Assembly (NCBI GenBank): GCA_900317635.1
Contig: ONHN01000020.1
Coordinates: 1-35,074 of the forward strand
Direction: 5' to 3'
Origin: an uncultured Prevotellaceae bacterium
Lineage (GTDB): Bacteria > Bacteroidota > Bacteroidia > Bacteroidales > Bacteroidaceae
Length of the DNA: 35,074 nucleotides
A program made the position numbers and the translations under genes. Below, piece by piece: positions 1 through 8,147 of the stretch (positions within the stretch are counted from its first letter, which is position 1; each line of letters begins with the position of its first letter). The notes under the pieces are model-generated. The model was given only the letters and a program-made list of their open reading frames with translations. It was not told the origin of the DNA and ran no database searches.

Positions 1-65
1 ATGGAGTGTCATTGCTGTAGGATTATGGGATGCTTGTTATAAGTGGATTTTCTCGTATAAAAGAA

Positions 66-99
66 CGGCTTATAGCAGCAAAACTATTAAATTCTGCAC
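66..99. repeat. 34 bp direct repeat, copy A (promoter-bearing)
   Basis: This 34 bp stretch is identical to positions 3096-3129. Read on the minus strand it contains a TAGTTTTG -7 box (79-86). Unlike the other copy, it has no TTTG at the -33 distance. It lies downstream of dapL and would point out of the window to the left, so an unseen minus-strand gene may use it. Confidence 0.8.
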
Positions 100-127
100 G
101 AGGATGTGCCTATTTTGACACACCCTC
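100..127 (-). terminator. hairpin after dapL, possible terminator
   Basis: GAGGATGTG (100-108) faces CACACCCTC (119-127), a 9 bp stem with one mismatch and a 10-base loop, 10 bases beyond the dapL stop codon. The T-tract on the minus strand is weak, so terminator function is only plausible. Confidence 0.35.
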
Positions 128-136
128 CTGTAGTTA

Positions 137-1366
137 TCAGAAGGGATTTGCTGCAATGCGACGCATCGCTTCAGTGCATTCTTCGCGGCTACCGAACGCG
201 GTGAGGCGTATGTAGCCTTCGCCGCTGGGTCCGAAGCCTACGCCTGGTGTGCTAACGATGTTGTATTTGGTGAGTAGCGTCTCCCAGAAGCCCCACGACG
301 TGGTGCCTTCGGGCACGCGGAACCAGATGTAGGGAGCATCTTCGCCGCCGAATACCTGCAAGCCAGCAGCGGTGAGGGCTTCGCGCATGATGCGAGCATT
401 TTCCATATAGTAATCTATCGTTTCTTGCACCTGGCGTTTGCCTTCGGGCGAATAGATAGCTTCGGCTGCGCGTTGCACGATGTAGGGCGTGCCGTTAAAC
501 TTGGTGCATTGACGGCGGTTCCAAAGTGGGTTGAGTGCCACACGTGAACCATCAGCTGCACGAGCCGTCACTTCTTTAGGCACTACGGTGAAACCGCAGC
601 GAAGTCCCGTGAAGCCAGCGGTTTTGGAGTAGGAATGGAATTCTACAGCACACTGCTTTGCGCCTTCAATTTCGTAGATGCTACGCGGAATGTCGTCGTG
701 GCGAATATAGGCTTCATAGGCAGCATCGTAGAGGATGAGTGCCCCCGTCTCGTTGGCATAGTCCACCCAACGCTTCAAGTCTTCGCGACGAAGCACAGTG
801 CCTGTAGGGTTGTTGGGGTAGCACAGGTATATGATGTCAACGGGCTTTTCAGGCAGTGCAGGCACAAAGCCGTTCTCTGCGGTGCATGGAGCATAGGTGA
901 TGCGACTCCATGTGCCTTCGTTGATGTCGCCTGCACGACCAGCCATCACATTGCTGTCAATATATACTGGATAAACGGGATCGGTAATCAGTACGGAGTT
1001 GTCTGTCCCGAGAATGTCGCCGAAGTTACCTGTGTCGCTCTTTGCGCCATCGTTGATAAAGATTTCGTCAATGCCGATTTCTACACCACGCGGTTGGAAC
1101 ACGTTGTCTTTGATGGCCTGGCGCAGGAATTCGTAGCCTTGTTCAGGGCCATAGCCACGAAATGTTTCGCTACTTGCTTGTTCATCCACAGCCTTGTGCA
1201 AGGCTTCGATCACGGCGGGAGCCAGTGGGCGAGTAACATCGCCAATGCCCAAACGAATTACGGGCGCATCGGGGTGTTCTTCTTTATACTTCGCTACGCG
1301 CTGGGCTATTTCAACAAAGAGATAGTTCTTTTGAAGTTTCAAGAAATTGTTGTTAAGCGTTGCCAT
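137..1366 (-). CDS. dapL: LL-diaminopimelate aminotransferase
   Basis: This is a PLP-dependent class I/II aminotransferase of 409 residues, the usual length for DapL. DapL converts tetrahydrodipicolinate and glutamate directly to LL-2,6-diaminopimelate, which bypasses the succinylase and acetylase branches. Visible signatures are the substrate loop near residues 38-46 (RLGIGDVTR), the YPNNPTGT motif at 183-190, and [12 protein letters not shown] at 245-256, in which K248 is the expected Schiff-base lysine. The start (ATG at 1366) gives a complete family N-terminus. It lies 26 bases downstream of dapF on the same strand, and the two very probably form an operon that makes meso-diaminopimelate for peptidoglycan and lysine. 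The cytoplasmic location is inferred from the absence of a signal peptide. Confidence 0.96.
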   Translation of the reverse strand: MATLNNNFLKLQKNYLFVEIAQRVAKYKEEHPDAPVIRLGIGDVTRPLAPAVIEALHKAVDEQASSETFRGYGPEQGYEFLRQAIKDNVFQPRGVEIGIDEIFINDGAKSDTGNFGDILGTDNSVLITDPVYPVYIDSNVMAGRAGDINEGTWSRITYAPCTAENGFVPALPEKPVDIIYLCYPNNPTGTVLRREDLKRWVDYANETGALILYDAAYEAYIRHDDIPRSIYEIEGAKQCAVEFHSYSKTAGFTGLRCGFTVVPKEVTARAADGSRVALNPLWNRRQCTKFNGTPYIVQRAAEAIYSPEGKRQVQETIDYYMENARIMREALTAAGLQVFGGEDAPYIWFRVPEGTTSWGFWETLLTKYNIVSTPGVGFGPSGEGYIRLTAFGSREECTEAMRRIAANPF

Positions 1367-1392
1367 TTAATGTTGTGCTTTATTTATTGATG

Positions 1393-2244
1393 TTATTCTT
1401 CTACACCGATTTCACCCTCAAAGACTGTAGCTGCCGGCCCTGTCATATAGATATGGTTGTCGGCTTCGCGCCACTCAATGAGAAGTTCGCCGCCGTCCAT
1501 GATGATGCGGCTTTCACGTCCGCTGTTGCCAGTCAAGCAAGCTGCCGTTCCTACAGCGCAGGCTCCAGTGCCACACGCCTGTGTGATACCCGTGCCGCGT
1601 TCCCATACGCGAACGCGCAAGCTGCCATCTTGCAGCTTTTCTACAAATTCAATGTTGCAGCGTTCGGGAAACATTGGGCTATTTTCCAAAGCGCGTCCCT
1701 CGCCAACAAGGTCGATGTCGGAAATGCTCGGCACAAAGATGACAAAGTGAGGATTGCCCATCGAAACGAATGTACCTTGATACGTTTTTCCCCCAGCTTC
1801 AACCATTCCGTTGCGAAGTGACCCATCTGCCGTTGCACACTGCTTCGTGTCGGCAAGAATCGGTTCACCCATGTCAACTGTAACGCTTTCGACCAATCCG
1901 TCGTTGCCAAGATGAAGATGGAGCACCTTGATGCCCGAAAGGGTTTCGAGTGTTACGACAGTTTTGTTTGTCAAACCTTTGTCGTAAACGTACTTAGCGA
2001 TGCAGCGTGTGCCGTTGCCACACATCATGCCCTCGCTACCATCGTTGTTGAACATACGCATGGAGAAGTCGGCCACGTCGCTCTTTCCAATCAGGATAAG
2101 CCCATCGCCGCCAATGCCTTTGTGACGGTCGCTCCACAGGATAGAGAGCTCTTCAGGGTTTTCAATAGGATTGTCGGGCGTATAGACATAAACGTAGTCG
2201 TTGCCTGCGCCGTGCATTTTGGTAAAAGGGATGATGCGTTTCAT
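1393..2244 (-). CDS. dapF: diaminopimelate epimerase
   Basis: This is a cofactor-independent epimerase that converts LL- to meso-diaminopimelate, 283 residues long, typical of DapF. The two catalytic cysteines are recognisable: C75 in MMCGNGTRC and C224 in QACGTGACA. The N-terminal motif KMHGAGNDYVYV (9-20), which starts the family fold, is intact. It is the first gene of a dapF-dapL pair. A TATTTTTG -7 box lies about 20 bases upstream of the start codon. DapL makes the substrate for DapF, so the pairing is functionally coherent. No anomaly was seen. Confidence 0.97.
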   Translation of the reverse strand: MKRIIPFTKMHGAGNDYVYVYTPDNPIENPEELSILWSDRHKGIGGDGLILIGKSDVADFSMRMFNNDGSEGMMCGNGTRCIAKYVYDKGLTNKTVVTLETLSGIKVLHLHLGNDGLVESVTVDMGEPILADTKQCATADGSLRNGMVEAGGKTYQGTFVSMGNPHFVIFVPSISDIDLVGEGRALENSPMFPERCNIEFVEKLQDGSLRVRVWERGTGITQACGTGACAVGTAACLTGNSGRESRIIMDGGELLIEWREADNHIYMTGPAATVFEGEIGVEE

Positions 2245-2266
2245 TGTTATGGTTTATTGTTTGCGG

Positions 2267-2274
2267 CAAAAATA
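2267..2274 (-). promoter_or_regulatory. -7 box of the dapF-dapL promoter
   Basis: On the minus strand this reads TATTTTTG, matching the Bacteroidetes consensus TAnnTTTG, about 22 bases before the dapF ATG. No clear TTTG was found at the -33 distance. The rest of 2245-2374 shows nothing else I recognise. Confidence 0.5.
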
Positions 2275-2374
2275 GATGTTCGCTGACTTTCAGCCAAGCT
2301 GCAGCGTTGGTTTTCTTACTGATTGTAAGCGAAAGGACTTTCTAACTTTCAAAACGTAAAGTTTGTGTGTCTTT

Positions 2375-2983
2375 TTAGTTGTTCTCTTCAGGTGTTTCGC
2401 TGGTGCTTTCGTCCACTTGTATCAGCACTTCCTCTTTTGCTTCAAGCATTGTTCGCTTAATAGAGCGATGGATGACGAATGCTGTGACGAGTTGCAGCGG
2501 GGCGTAGATAATGAGCGAGTAGCCTATGATGAGGAAAGGCAGTTCGGCAACTTCGTTCCAGAAAATGATGACCAAGACACCTGCCACAAATAGCAGTATG
2601 GGGAAAAGGAAGTGCCATGGCGATACGCGCGCATCGTTGACGCGAGCCTGCCACACGTTCAGACAGCCAGTGGTGCCAAAGAGTATCATGACGCCCGCAA
2701 ATGCATAGAGTAAGAAAGCAATAAACGATTGAGGGAAGCACAGCAAGTAAATACCGAAGAGTATGCTTCCGCCCGCAGTGAAAGGAACCATGGGCATATA
2801 GGCCGCTGATTTGTCGGTGAAAAGTGCCAGCAGCGTCACCAAGCCTGGGAGCATAAATAGTATGCCGCAGGCCATGACTATCCATTGCGGTGCGTCGGCA
2901 CTATAGGTCACAAGCAGAATGCCCAAAGCAAACAGGCAGACATTGCGGAGCAGGGCTTGCAGAAAATAGTTTTTTGGGTTCAT
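2375..2983 (-). CDS. DUF308/HdeD-like six-helix membrane protein
   Basis: This is a 202-residue integral membrane protein. Six hydrophobic stretches are visible, at about residues 13-25, 32-54, 66-84, 86-104, 121-140 and 147-166, arranged in pairs as in the DUF308 (HdeD) family. HdeD in E. coli is linked to acid resistance, but the biochemical role of the family is unknown, so no function is assigned. The last 35 residues are charged and polar (ending STSETPEENN) and probably cytoplasmic. A good promoter lies 110-155 bases upstream inside the hairpin region at 3100-3166, which implies a 5' untranslated leader of roughly 115 bases. Confidence 0.75.
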   Translation of the reverse strand: MNPKNYFLQALLRNVCLFALGILLVTYSADAPQWIVMACGILFMLPGLVTLLALFTDKSAAYMPMVPFTAGGSILFGIYLLCFPQSFIAFLLYAFAGVMILFGTTGCLNVWQARVNDARVSPWHFLFPILLFVAGVLVIIFWNEVAELPFLIIGYSLIIYAPLQLVTAFVIHRSIKRTMLEAKEEVLIQVDESTSETPEENN

Positions 2984-3095
2984 GTGGTTGGTCGTTTATT
3001 CGCAATGCGCCCCTTTATCGTGACCCTGCCGCCCTTGTAGCCATTGTCGGGAAAAACTTGGGCGAGAGCTGGCCAAGGCGAAGATATCGCTAAAT

Positions 3096-3129
3096 CGGCT
3101 TATAGCAGCAAAACTATTAAATTCTGCAC
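3096..3129. repeat. 34 bp direct repeat, copy B
   Basis: Identical to 66-99. It is the left part of a larger hairpin whose stem arms are TGCACAGAAAAC (3125-3136) and its exact complement around 3151-3162. The two copies flank the DUF308-dapF-dapL block as direct repeats. Confidence 0.8.
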
Positions 3130-3139
3130 AGAAAACAAA
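3109..3139 (-). promoter_or_regulatory. promoter for the DUF308 gene
   Basis: On the minus strand TTTG (3136-3139) is followed after exactly 19 bases by TAGTTTTG (3109-3116). This is a full match to the Bacteroidetes primary-sigma consensus. The -7 box lies inside the 34 bp repeat, while the -33 box lies in copy-specific flanking DNA. The next gene on this strand starts at 2983. Confidence 0.65.
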
Positions 3140-3173
3140 GTTTTTCTTGGTTTTCTGTGCAAAATTCTACAAC

Positions 3174-3322
3174 TCAAGTTTCGGATGTTGGAGGAGTTAA
3201 GGAAGTTAAAGGAGTTAAAGAAGTTAAAGACGATACTTCTATCCCCTATAATATATCCCTATAAGACTATCGTCTTTAACTCCTCAGCAACCAAGGGCTG
3301 CGATAACTCCATTTAACTCCTG
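3174..3322. repeat. dispersed hairpin element, copy 1 (149 bp)
   Basis: This non-coding element closely matches 14110-14257. The first ~60 and last ~50 bases are nearly identical between copies, while the ~30 base middle differs. The left half is a purine-rich run of GGAGTTAAAG-like units, and the right half carries the complement (CTTTAACTCC), so the whole can fold into a long hairpin. It is followed at 3323-3338 by a GGAAGC-GAAA-GCTTCC tetraloop hairpin. Together with the 34 bp repeat it fills the 426-base gap at 2984-3409; no gene was seen there. Confidence 0.85.
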
Positions 3323-3409
3323 GGAAGCGAAAGCTTCCGAAAGTTGAATAAAGTATGTATTTCTTCTCGTTTTGTCCCGCGAAACATCAAATCCGTGATG
3401 CCTGTCACG

Positions 3410-4630
3410 TCAGTCTTCTCCCATTACCGCCGCAAGCTTCGCGTCGAGCTGAGCGGGCGTAGCGAGGTCTTTGTCATGGGCGATGACGGTGCCGTCTGGT
3501 GCGATGAGGACGTAGGCGGGGATGGTGACGATGCCGTAGAGGTCGGCGACATCTTGGCCTCCCGTCCCTGTGCTGCTGGGACTATGGATCTGCGGCCAGG
3601 GATTGCGGTGGCTGCGGAGGGCGGCGAGCCAGGCGTTGCGGTCTTTGTCGAGCGAGATGCTGATGAGGCGCAGGCCTTTGTCTTTATAAGTTTCGCTGAG
3701 TTCACGCAAATGAGGAAAACTGCCGATGCAGGGGCCGCACCATGATGCCCAGAAGTCGAGCAGTACATAGTGCTGGCCATCTATGTAGTCGGCAAGGCGG
3801 TGGGGTTGTCCGAGGCTGTCGGTGGCGGTGAAGTCGCGGAAGGGCACACCCGTCATCGTGCGCTGCAGCTCTTCGCCCTGGTAGCGTTGCCACGGACGCT
3901 GCATGGCGGGATGGCGGGCGTAGGGGGCATCCTTGCGCATGAATTCTTGCTTCTCCGAGGGAGTGAGTGCGCCGTAGTGGACGTGGAGGTAGTAGGCGGG
4001 GATTACGTTGTTGAGGTTGCTGCGTATGTTCTGACGACAACAAGCGTTCATATCCGCCATCGCACTGCTATATTTTTCCGAGTCTGCCGAGTCTTGCGGC
4101 GTGGCGGGGTTGATGTCGCCTTCGGCCATTAGGCGGATGCTGTCTTGCCTGTCTTCGCTGAGACTGTCCCACCACGGCTCAATACTGCGGGCGATGGCGC
4201 GTTGGCGCAATTGTCCCTCGATGAAACGACGTTGCAGCGGGCTGCCCGTCATTTCGCCCGTGGCAAGGTTGATGTCGGTAGGCACGTCATCGACAATGAA
4301 CTGCAGGTCGTTGTCTTCGAAGTCGCCTATTTGCAGGAAGGTATGGCGCGGCAGTCGGCCTGCTATGCGGAAACGTCCGTCCACTACTGGCACGCGCGGC
4401 ACGAGACATTGGCGATAAGGGGCAACGAGAAACCACGCTACGCTGTCGGTTTTAGCCGGTGTGGTGCCCGTGATAACGAAGTCGATACTGTCTTCCACGA
4501 CGGGCGTGAAGGTTTGGGCGGGAGCTGGCCAAGACGCTGCATGGGCAAACAGGACGGCGAGGAGCCTCACCATTCCCATGAACGTTTTCTTGAAGGAACG
4601 TTTCTTCATTACGTTGATACTTGCTTTCAT
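3410..4630 (-). CDS. TlpA-like thiol-disulfide oxidoreductase with DUF4369-type N-domain
   Basis: This is a secreted thioredoxin-fold protein of 406 residues, or 399 if the ATG at 4609 is the true start, which gives the cleaner signal peptide MKKRSFKK plus a hydrophobic core ending at APAQ. Residues ~48-130 resemble the DUF4369 beta domain common in front of Bacteroidetes TlpA proteins. Residues ~262-406 are the redoxin domain with FWASWCGPC (active-site cysteines 298 and 301) and a cis-proline at TIP (P371). The family reduces or maintains disulfides in the periplasm, for example in cytochrome c maturation. The specific substrate here cannot be told. It is a single gene with its own -7 box upstream. 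Confidence 0.85.
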   Translation of the reverse strand: MKASINVMKKRSFKKTFMGMVRLLAVLFAHAASWPAPAQTFTPVVEDSIDFVITGTTPAKTDSVAWFLVAPYRQCLVPRVPVVDGRFRIAGRLPRHTFLQIGDFEDNDLQFIVDDVPTDINLATGEMTGSPLQRRFIEGQLRQRAIARSIEPWWDSLSEDRQDSIRLMAEGDINPATPQDSADSEKYSSAMADMNACCRQNIRSNLNNVIPAYYLHVHYGALTPSEKQEFMRKDAPYARHPAMQRPWQRYQGEELQRTMTGVPFRDFTATDSLGQPHRLADYIDGQHYVLLDFWASWCGPCIGSFPHLRELSETYKDKGLRLISISLDKDRNAWLAALRSHRNPWPQIHSPSSTGTGGQDVADLYGIVTIPAYVLIAPDGTVIAHDKDLATPAQLDAKLAAVMGED

Positions 4631-4674
4631 GATATGACTTTTTGTTATGGACTTGTAGTTTCACGTTTGCTGTG

Positions 4675-4682
4675 CAAAGGTA
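4675..4682 (-). promoter_or_regulatory. -7 box for the TlpA-like gene
   Basis: The minus strand reads TACCTTTG, matching TAnnTTTG, 45 bases before the upstream candidate start codon. No clear -33 box was seen. Confidence 0.5.
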
Positions 4683-4712
4683 CCATTAATTATTGTTTGG
4701 CGAAAAAAACAT

Positions 4713-4742
4713 TTTGTTGTATTGCATAAATATGTAACTTTG
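4713..4742 (+). promoter_or_regulatory. promoter of the toxin-antitoxin pair
   Basis: TTTG (4713-4716) and TAACTTTG (4735-4742) are separated by 18 bases, one short of the usual 19. The antitoxin ATG follows 27 bases later. It lies back-to-back with the minus-strand promoter at 4675-4682. Confidence 0.6.
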
Positions 4743-4769
4743 CAGCGGATACTAAAAGATTAAGAGACT

Positions 4770-5009
4770 ATGACTGCCTTAGAACTTAACGCCGAACTCT
4801 TCAAGGAACTGAGCATCATTGTGCAGGACGAGACGATGATGCAGAAAGCCGTGAAAGCCTTACACCGCATTACGGAGCGGATGAGGACGAAGGATACGAC
4901 CGACTATATTCTTTCATCGCCAGCTATGGCTGAGATAATCCGTCAAGGAGAAGAGGACATCAAACAAGGTCGCGGAAAAAAGATAAATCTTAAAGAGCTA
5001 TGGAAATAG
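4770..5009 (+). CDS. antitoxin of a YoeB-type toxin-antitoxin module
   Basis: This is a 79-residue charged, mostly helical protein immediately upstream of, and overlapping, a YoeB-like toxin. I do not recognise the sequence as a close YefM homologue. The assignment rests on its size, its position before the toxin, and its basic C-terminal end (GRGKKINLKELWK), which could contact the toxin. Type II antitoxins neutralise the toxin by direct binding and usually repress their own promoter. The stop codon overlaps the toxin ATG by 10 bases, indicating translational coupling. A broken copy of the first ~14 codons follows the toxin at 5272-5330. Confidence 0.75.
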   Translation: MTALELNAELFKELSIIVQDETMMQKAVKALHRITERMRTKDTTDYILSSPAMAEIIRQGEEDIKQGRGKKINLKELWK

Positions 5010-5266
5010 TATTTCTCCCTCAAGCCTTGAAAGACCGCGAATACTGGAAGCGTACAGGGAACGTGCGTATCATGCGCCGTATTACTGCGCTACTTGAGGA
5101 TATACTGAAACACCCCTTCTCGGGTCTTGGTAAACCTGAGCCGCTGAAAGGAACCAACGGACTCTGGTCAAGACGTATTACTGACGAACATAGGATGGTC
5201 TATTCTGTCAGTGATGGTATGGTGTACGTTTATGTCTTCAATCTTCGTTTTCATTACAGCAAGTAA
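5000..5266 (+). CDS. YoeB/Txe-family mRNA interferase toxin
   Basis: This 88-residue protein has the whole YoeB/Txe layout: an N-terminal strand, YWKRTGN, the GLGKPEPLKG segment (42-51), WSRRITDEHRMVYSV (55-69) and a C-terminal FHYSK. In YoeB the conserved Glu, Arg and His and the C-terminal Tyr form the RNase active site that cleaves mRNA in the ribosomal A site. E46, R57/R58, E62/H63 and the terminal HY are all present, so the toxin looks intact. Translation starts inside the antitoxin stop region. Expression is expected to be held in check by the antitoxin. The module is more AT-rich than its neighbours, which is compatible with horizontal gain. Confidence 0.9.
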   Translation: MEIVFLPQALKDREYWKRTGNVRIMRRITALLEDILKHPFSGLGKPEPLKGTNGLWSRRITDEHRMVYSVSDGMVYVYVFNLRFHYSK

Positions 5267-5271
5267 CAAAA

Positions 5272-5330
5272 AAGATAAAGAAACTATGACTGCCTTATAA
5301 CTTAACGCCGAACTTGTCAAACATCTTCTG
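5272..5330 (+). pseudogene. decayed duplicate of the antitoxin 5' end
   Basis: The stretch around the ATG at 5286 repeats the leader and first ~10 codons of the antitoxin gene (4755-4805) almost base for base. Codon 5 has changed from GAA to TAA, giving an immediate stop, and similarity fades after about 50 bases. It lies directly after the toxin stop codon, as if a second module or a tandem duplication had been lost. Confidence 0.8.
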
Positions 5331-5352
5331 TAGAATTATCTGAAATTATTCC

Positions 5353-5396
5353 CTCCCCCGCCTCTCTCATATTAAGACATGCGGGGGAGTTTTTTT
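5353..5396 (+). terminator. intrinsic terminator of the toxin-antitoxin operon
   Basis: CTCCCCCGC (5353-5361) pairs perfectly with GCGGGGGAG (5381-5389) and is followed by seven T residues on the plus strand. The hairpin may also stop transcription from the opposite side, but the T-tract favours the plus strand. Confidence 0.85.
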
Positions 5397-5412
5397 ATAC
5401 GTCCGCTCACTC

Positions 5413-8133
5413 TCACTTCTTCCCTTTCGGCTTGAAATTATAGGTAAAGCTGAGGGCGACGTAGCGGTGGAACTGTGTCCAATGGACTTCGTTGTGCTGG
5501 TTAGCGTTGACCACGGCGTACATTGGTACGTTTTGGTTAAGGATATCCTGCGCACTGAGCTTCAGCCGCCCTTGTCCTTTCAGGCATTTCCACACGACGG
5601 AAGCGTTCCACAACAAGCGGTCGCCGTTATACCCGCCCCCATAGCCTCGGTGGGCTTCGTCCCTGAAATCGGTCTTTACTTCGAAGTCGCCGAGCTTCAA
5701 CAGCAAGCGCACACCGAGCGAGTAGTCCCAAAGGCGGTAGTCGTCGGTAACGGCATTGCGAAGCCCTTGATGCTCGACGTTCGCAAAGGCAGTTGCTTCC
5801 CATCGTTCGCGTTCGTAGGATAGCTCCGTACCACCGCCGAGGCTGAGCGTGCGCTGTTGGTTGAGGGCATGACCCGCCCCCGTATCGGTAAGGTACGCGT
5901 AGTTTGTACCAAAGGCCACGCGCACATTGTTAAACCGCAGTCGCCAGCGTTCGCCCAACCCTTGGTCGAAACCAAACCCGAGTGTCCACGCCCAGCCGCC
6001 GCGCCCGTTTGTGGGCATCGAACTGTACACCGCCGTCTGAGGGTCGTAGGAAAAGAGTTGTTGCACGGGACGGAAACTTCGGTTGAACGATAGCTTTGCC
6101 GTCATGACGCGCTGCCGCTTCACGACGTTGGCGGTGTAGGCAAGCGAGCCGCTCAGCGCATGGCTGTTCTTCAGCTGTGGGTTGCCATAGCGCAGGTTGA
6201 GCGGGTCGCTCGTGTCGGCATAGCCGATAGTGCCCAGCAGGTCGGGCAACGACGTTGAGTATGATGCGCGCAGTTCGAGCTTGTTTTGATTGTCAATCTT
6301 CACATTGGTCGTCAGCGAAGGCGTGACGAACCAGACGGCGCGTGTAGCAATTGTGTCAACAGCTCCGCGTTGGAAGTCTAACCATTCCGCCTGGCGATGC
6401 AGCGTGATGTCTGGCATGATCTGAAACGGCTTAAAGTTGAGCGTTCCGTAAAGCGATAGCTTGTGCTTGTGTAACCTGTCGTGGCTGCGATAGGAATTGG
6501 CCATGTCGGGAAGTCCGTCTGCGAGCATATCCTGACGCGAGTGTACATTCTCGTAGCGATATTGGTAGTGGGCATTGAGCTGTACGTTCTCGCCTACCCA
6601 CCGCGAGTAGGCGGCAGCAGCTTCAAGGTGTAGCTGGTGGTGGGGACGGCTGTAAGTCTGCACGTTATATGTTTCCGTTGTCACTTTACCATAGTCGATG
6701 GTGCGCTGTGTGGTGCCGTCGCTATCATAGTTATCGTAGTAGGCCGATGCGGAGAGGTTAACGTGGCTTTTGTCAGGGAAGTAGTGAGTATATTGCGCTC
6801 TCAGCGTGCCGCTGCCCCCTTTATCGCTTTTGCTGGAATACGTATGCTCTTGCGTAACGAGCGTACCGTTTTCGTCGTATCGTTCCCCTTCCTTGTTGTT
6901 CTTTCCTCGCCCGCGTCGCAGGTGTGTCTCGAAGTTTAGCGTAAACGTGTTGGCACTATCGGGTCGCAACATGAAACGTCCTGAGATATTAGGATGGAAT
7001 GAGTGGGAGTAGTTGTGCGTCCGCTCTACCGAACGGGTAAAGGCTTCGCCTGGCAAGAAGGTCTCGGTCCACGAACGGCTATCTTGGCTTTGGTCAAAGT
7101 GGTCGAGGTCGCCGCTGACTGTGAAGTGGCTGTCGTCCTCACCCTTGGCGCGCGGCATCATCCAGCTTCCGTACCATCCGCCCGCGCCGTAGGTCTGCTT
7201 TCCCGTACCATAGTTCGAGCGGCTTTCACTCTGCACCTTCTTTCCGAAGCGGTTTCCGACGTTGTTCCAGTCGGCAAAGACCATCGTTTGTCGTTGCGTG
7301 CCAAGGCGCGTGGCATTCAGCTTCGCCATGGCATGAACGGGCAGAAACCCACCTGCTTCCACTTCGCCATACCACTTATCGAGCCATCCCTCCTTCACCT
7401 GCAAGTCCAGCACGATGTCTTCGCCACCGTCGTCGTGACCCTCCTTGCGCGCGGCTTCGCTCTGTTTGTTGTAGCCTTTTATCTTGTCGATGGCCTCGGC
7501 AGGCAGGAGTGTCAGCAGGTCTGTGGAGAGGCTCTCTTTGCCTTGTACGAGGATACGCACGGGCTTTCCGTTCCACCTCAGTTCGCCGTCTATCAACGTC
7601 ACACCCGGCAACTTCTTCAACAGATCTTCAAGGCGTGCTCCTTCCTCTAACTTAAAGGCTTCTGGGTTGAACACGACGGTATCGCCGCGCATCGTGAAGC
7701 GTTTGGCTCGGGCGGTGACGACGGCTTCGTTAAGTAGAACCTCAGAAGGTTTCAGGGCAATGTCGCCCAAGGTGAGTGTGTCCGCGCCGTCCGAAATGGC
7801 GAAGACGCGCTTGGCGCTATAGTAGCCTGGACACTCCACCTTGAGCGTGACGCGCGGACAGTCCGTCCCGAAGTGCATCTCGCCTCGACCAAGCGAATCC
7901 GTTTCATAGCCCCACTGCCGGCCAACACCGTTGTCCCAACGCAGTTCACACTCGTACATTGCACCCTCTATGGGTTCGTGGGTTTGCGCATCTATGACGC
8001 GGAAAGTGACAACATCGGCTTTGAGTGGTACCGAAAGCATCAGGGTAAGTAGAAAGAAGAGGAGCGCCCTCCCCCACTCTAACTGCTGCTTCAGTGCGTG
8101 CGGGGAACAATGTTTGTTTGAGTTTGACTGCAT
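5413..8133 (-). CDS. SusC/TonB-receptor-like outer membrane beta-barrel protein
   Basis: This is a predicted outer membrane protein of 906 residues counted from the ATG at 8133. An upstream in-frame ATG at 8235 exists, but only the 8133 start puts a signal peptide (hydrophobic 23-37, ending at LKA) at the N-terminus. Residues ~41-127 form a carboxypeptidase-regulatory-like beta domain. Residues ~134-250 resemble a TonB-receptor plug, with LNEAVVTARAK and LEDLLKKLPGV. The remaining ~640 residues are aromatic-rich alternating strands typical of the OMP_b-brl_3 barrel. The family includes transporters and surface proteins of unknown substrate. No SusD partner or regulator is adjacent, so the substrate cannot be inferred. 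Confidence 0.85.
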   Translation of the reverse strand: MQSNSNKHCSPHALKQQLEWGRALLFFLLTLMLSVPLKADVVTFRVIDAQTHEPIEGAMYECELRWDNGVGRQWGYETDSLGRGEMHFGTDCPRVTLKVECPGYYSAKRVFAISDGADTLTLGDIALKPSEVLLNEAVVTARAKRFTMRGDTVVFNPEAFKLEEGARLEDLLKKLPGVTLIDGELRWNGKPVRILVQGKESLSTDLLTLLPAEAIDKIKGYNKQSEAARKEGHDDGGEDIVLDLQVKEGWLDKWYGEVEAGGFLPVHAMAKLNATRLGTQRQTMVFADWNNVGNRFGKKVQSESRSNYGTGKQTYGAGGWYGSWMMPRAKGEDDSHFTVSGDLDHFDQSQDSRSWTETFLPGEAFTRSVERTHNYSHSFHPNISGRFMLRPDSANTFTLNFETHLRRGRGKNNKEGERYDENGTLVTQEHTYSSKSDKGGSGTLRAQYTHYFPDKSHVNLSASAYYDNYDSDGTTQRTIDYGKVTTETYNVQTYSRPHHQLHLEAAAAYSRWVGENVQLNAHYQYRYENVHSRQDMLADGLPDMANSYRSHDRLHKHKLSLYGTLNFKPFQIMPDITLHRQAEWLDFQRGAVDTIATRAVWFVTPSLTTNVKIDNQNKLELRASYSTSLPDLLGTIGYADTSDPLNLRYGNPQLKNSHALSGSLAYTANVVKRQRVMTAKLSFNRSFRPVQQLFSYDPQTAVYSSMPTNGRGGWAWTLGFGFDQGLGERWRLRFNNVRVAFGTNYAYLTDTGAGHALNQQRTLSLGGGTELSYERERWEATAFANVEHQGLRNAVTDDYRLWDYSLGVRLLLKLGDFEVKTDFRDEAHRGYGGGYNGDRLLWNASVVWKCLKGQGRLKLSAQDILNQNVPMYAVVNANQHNEVHWTQFHRYVALSFTYNFKPKGKK

Positions 8134-8147
8134 TGTTTGCGAATTTT

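Noticed and set aside
30-215. Short plus-strand frame at the left edge
   Set aside because: It overlaps the end of dapL antisense and a non-coding repeat, and nothing in it resembles a known protein.
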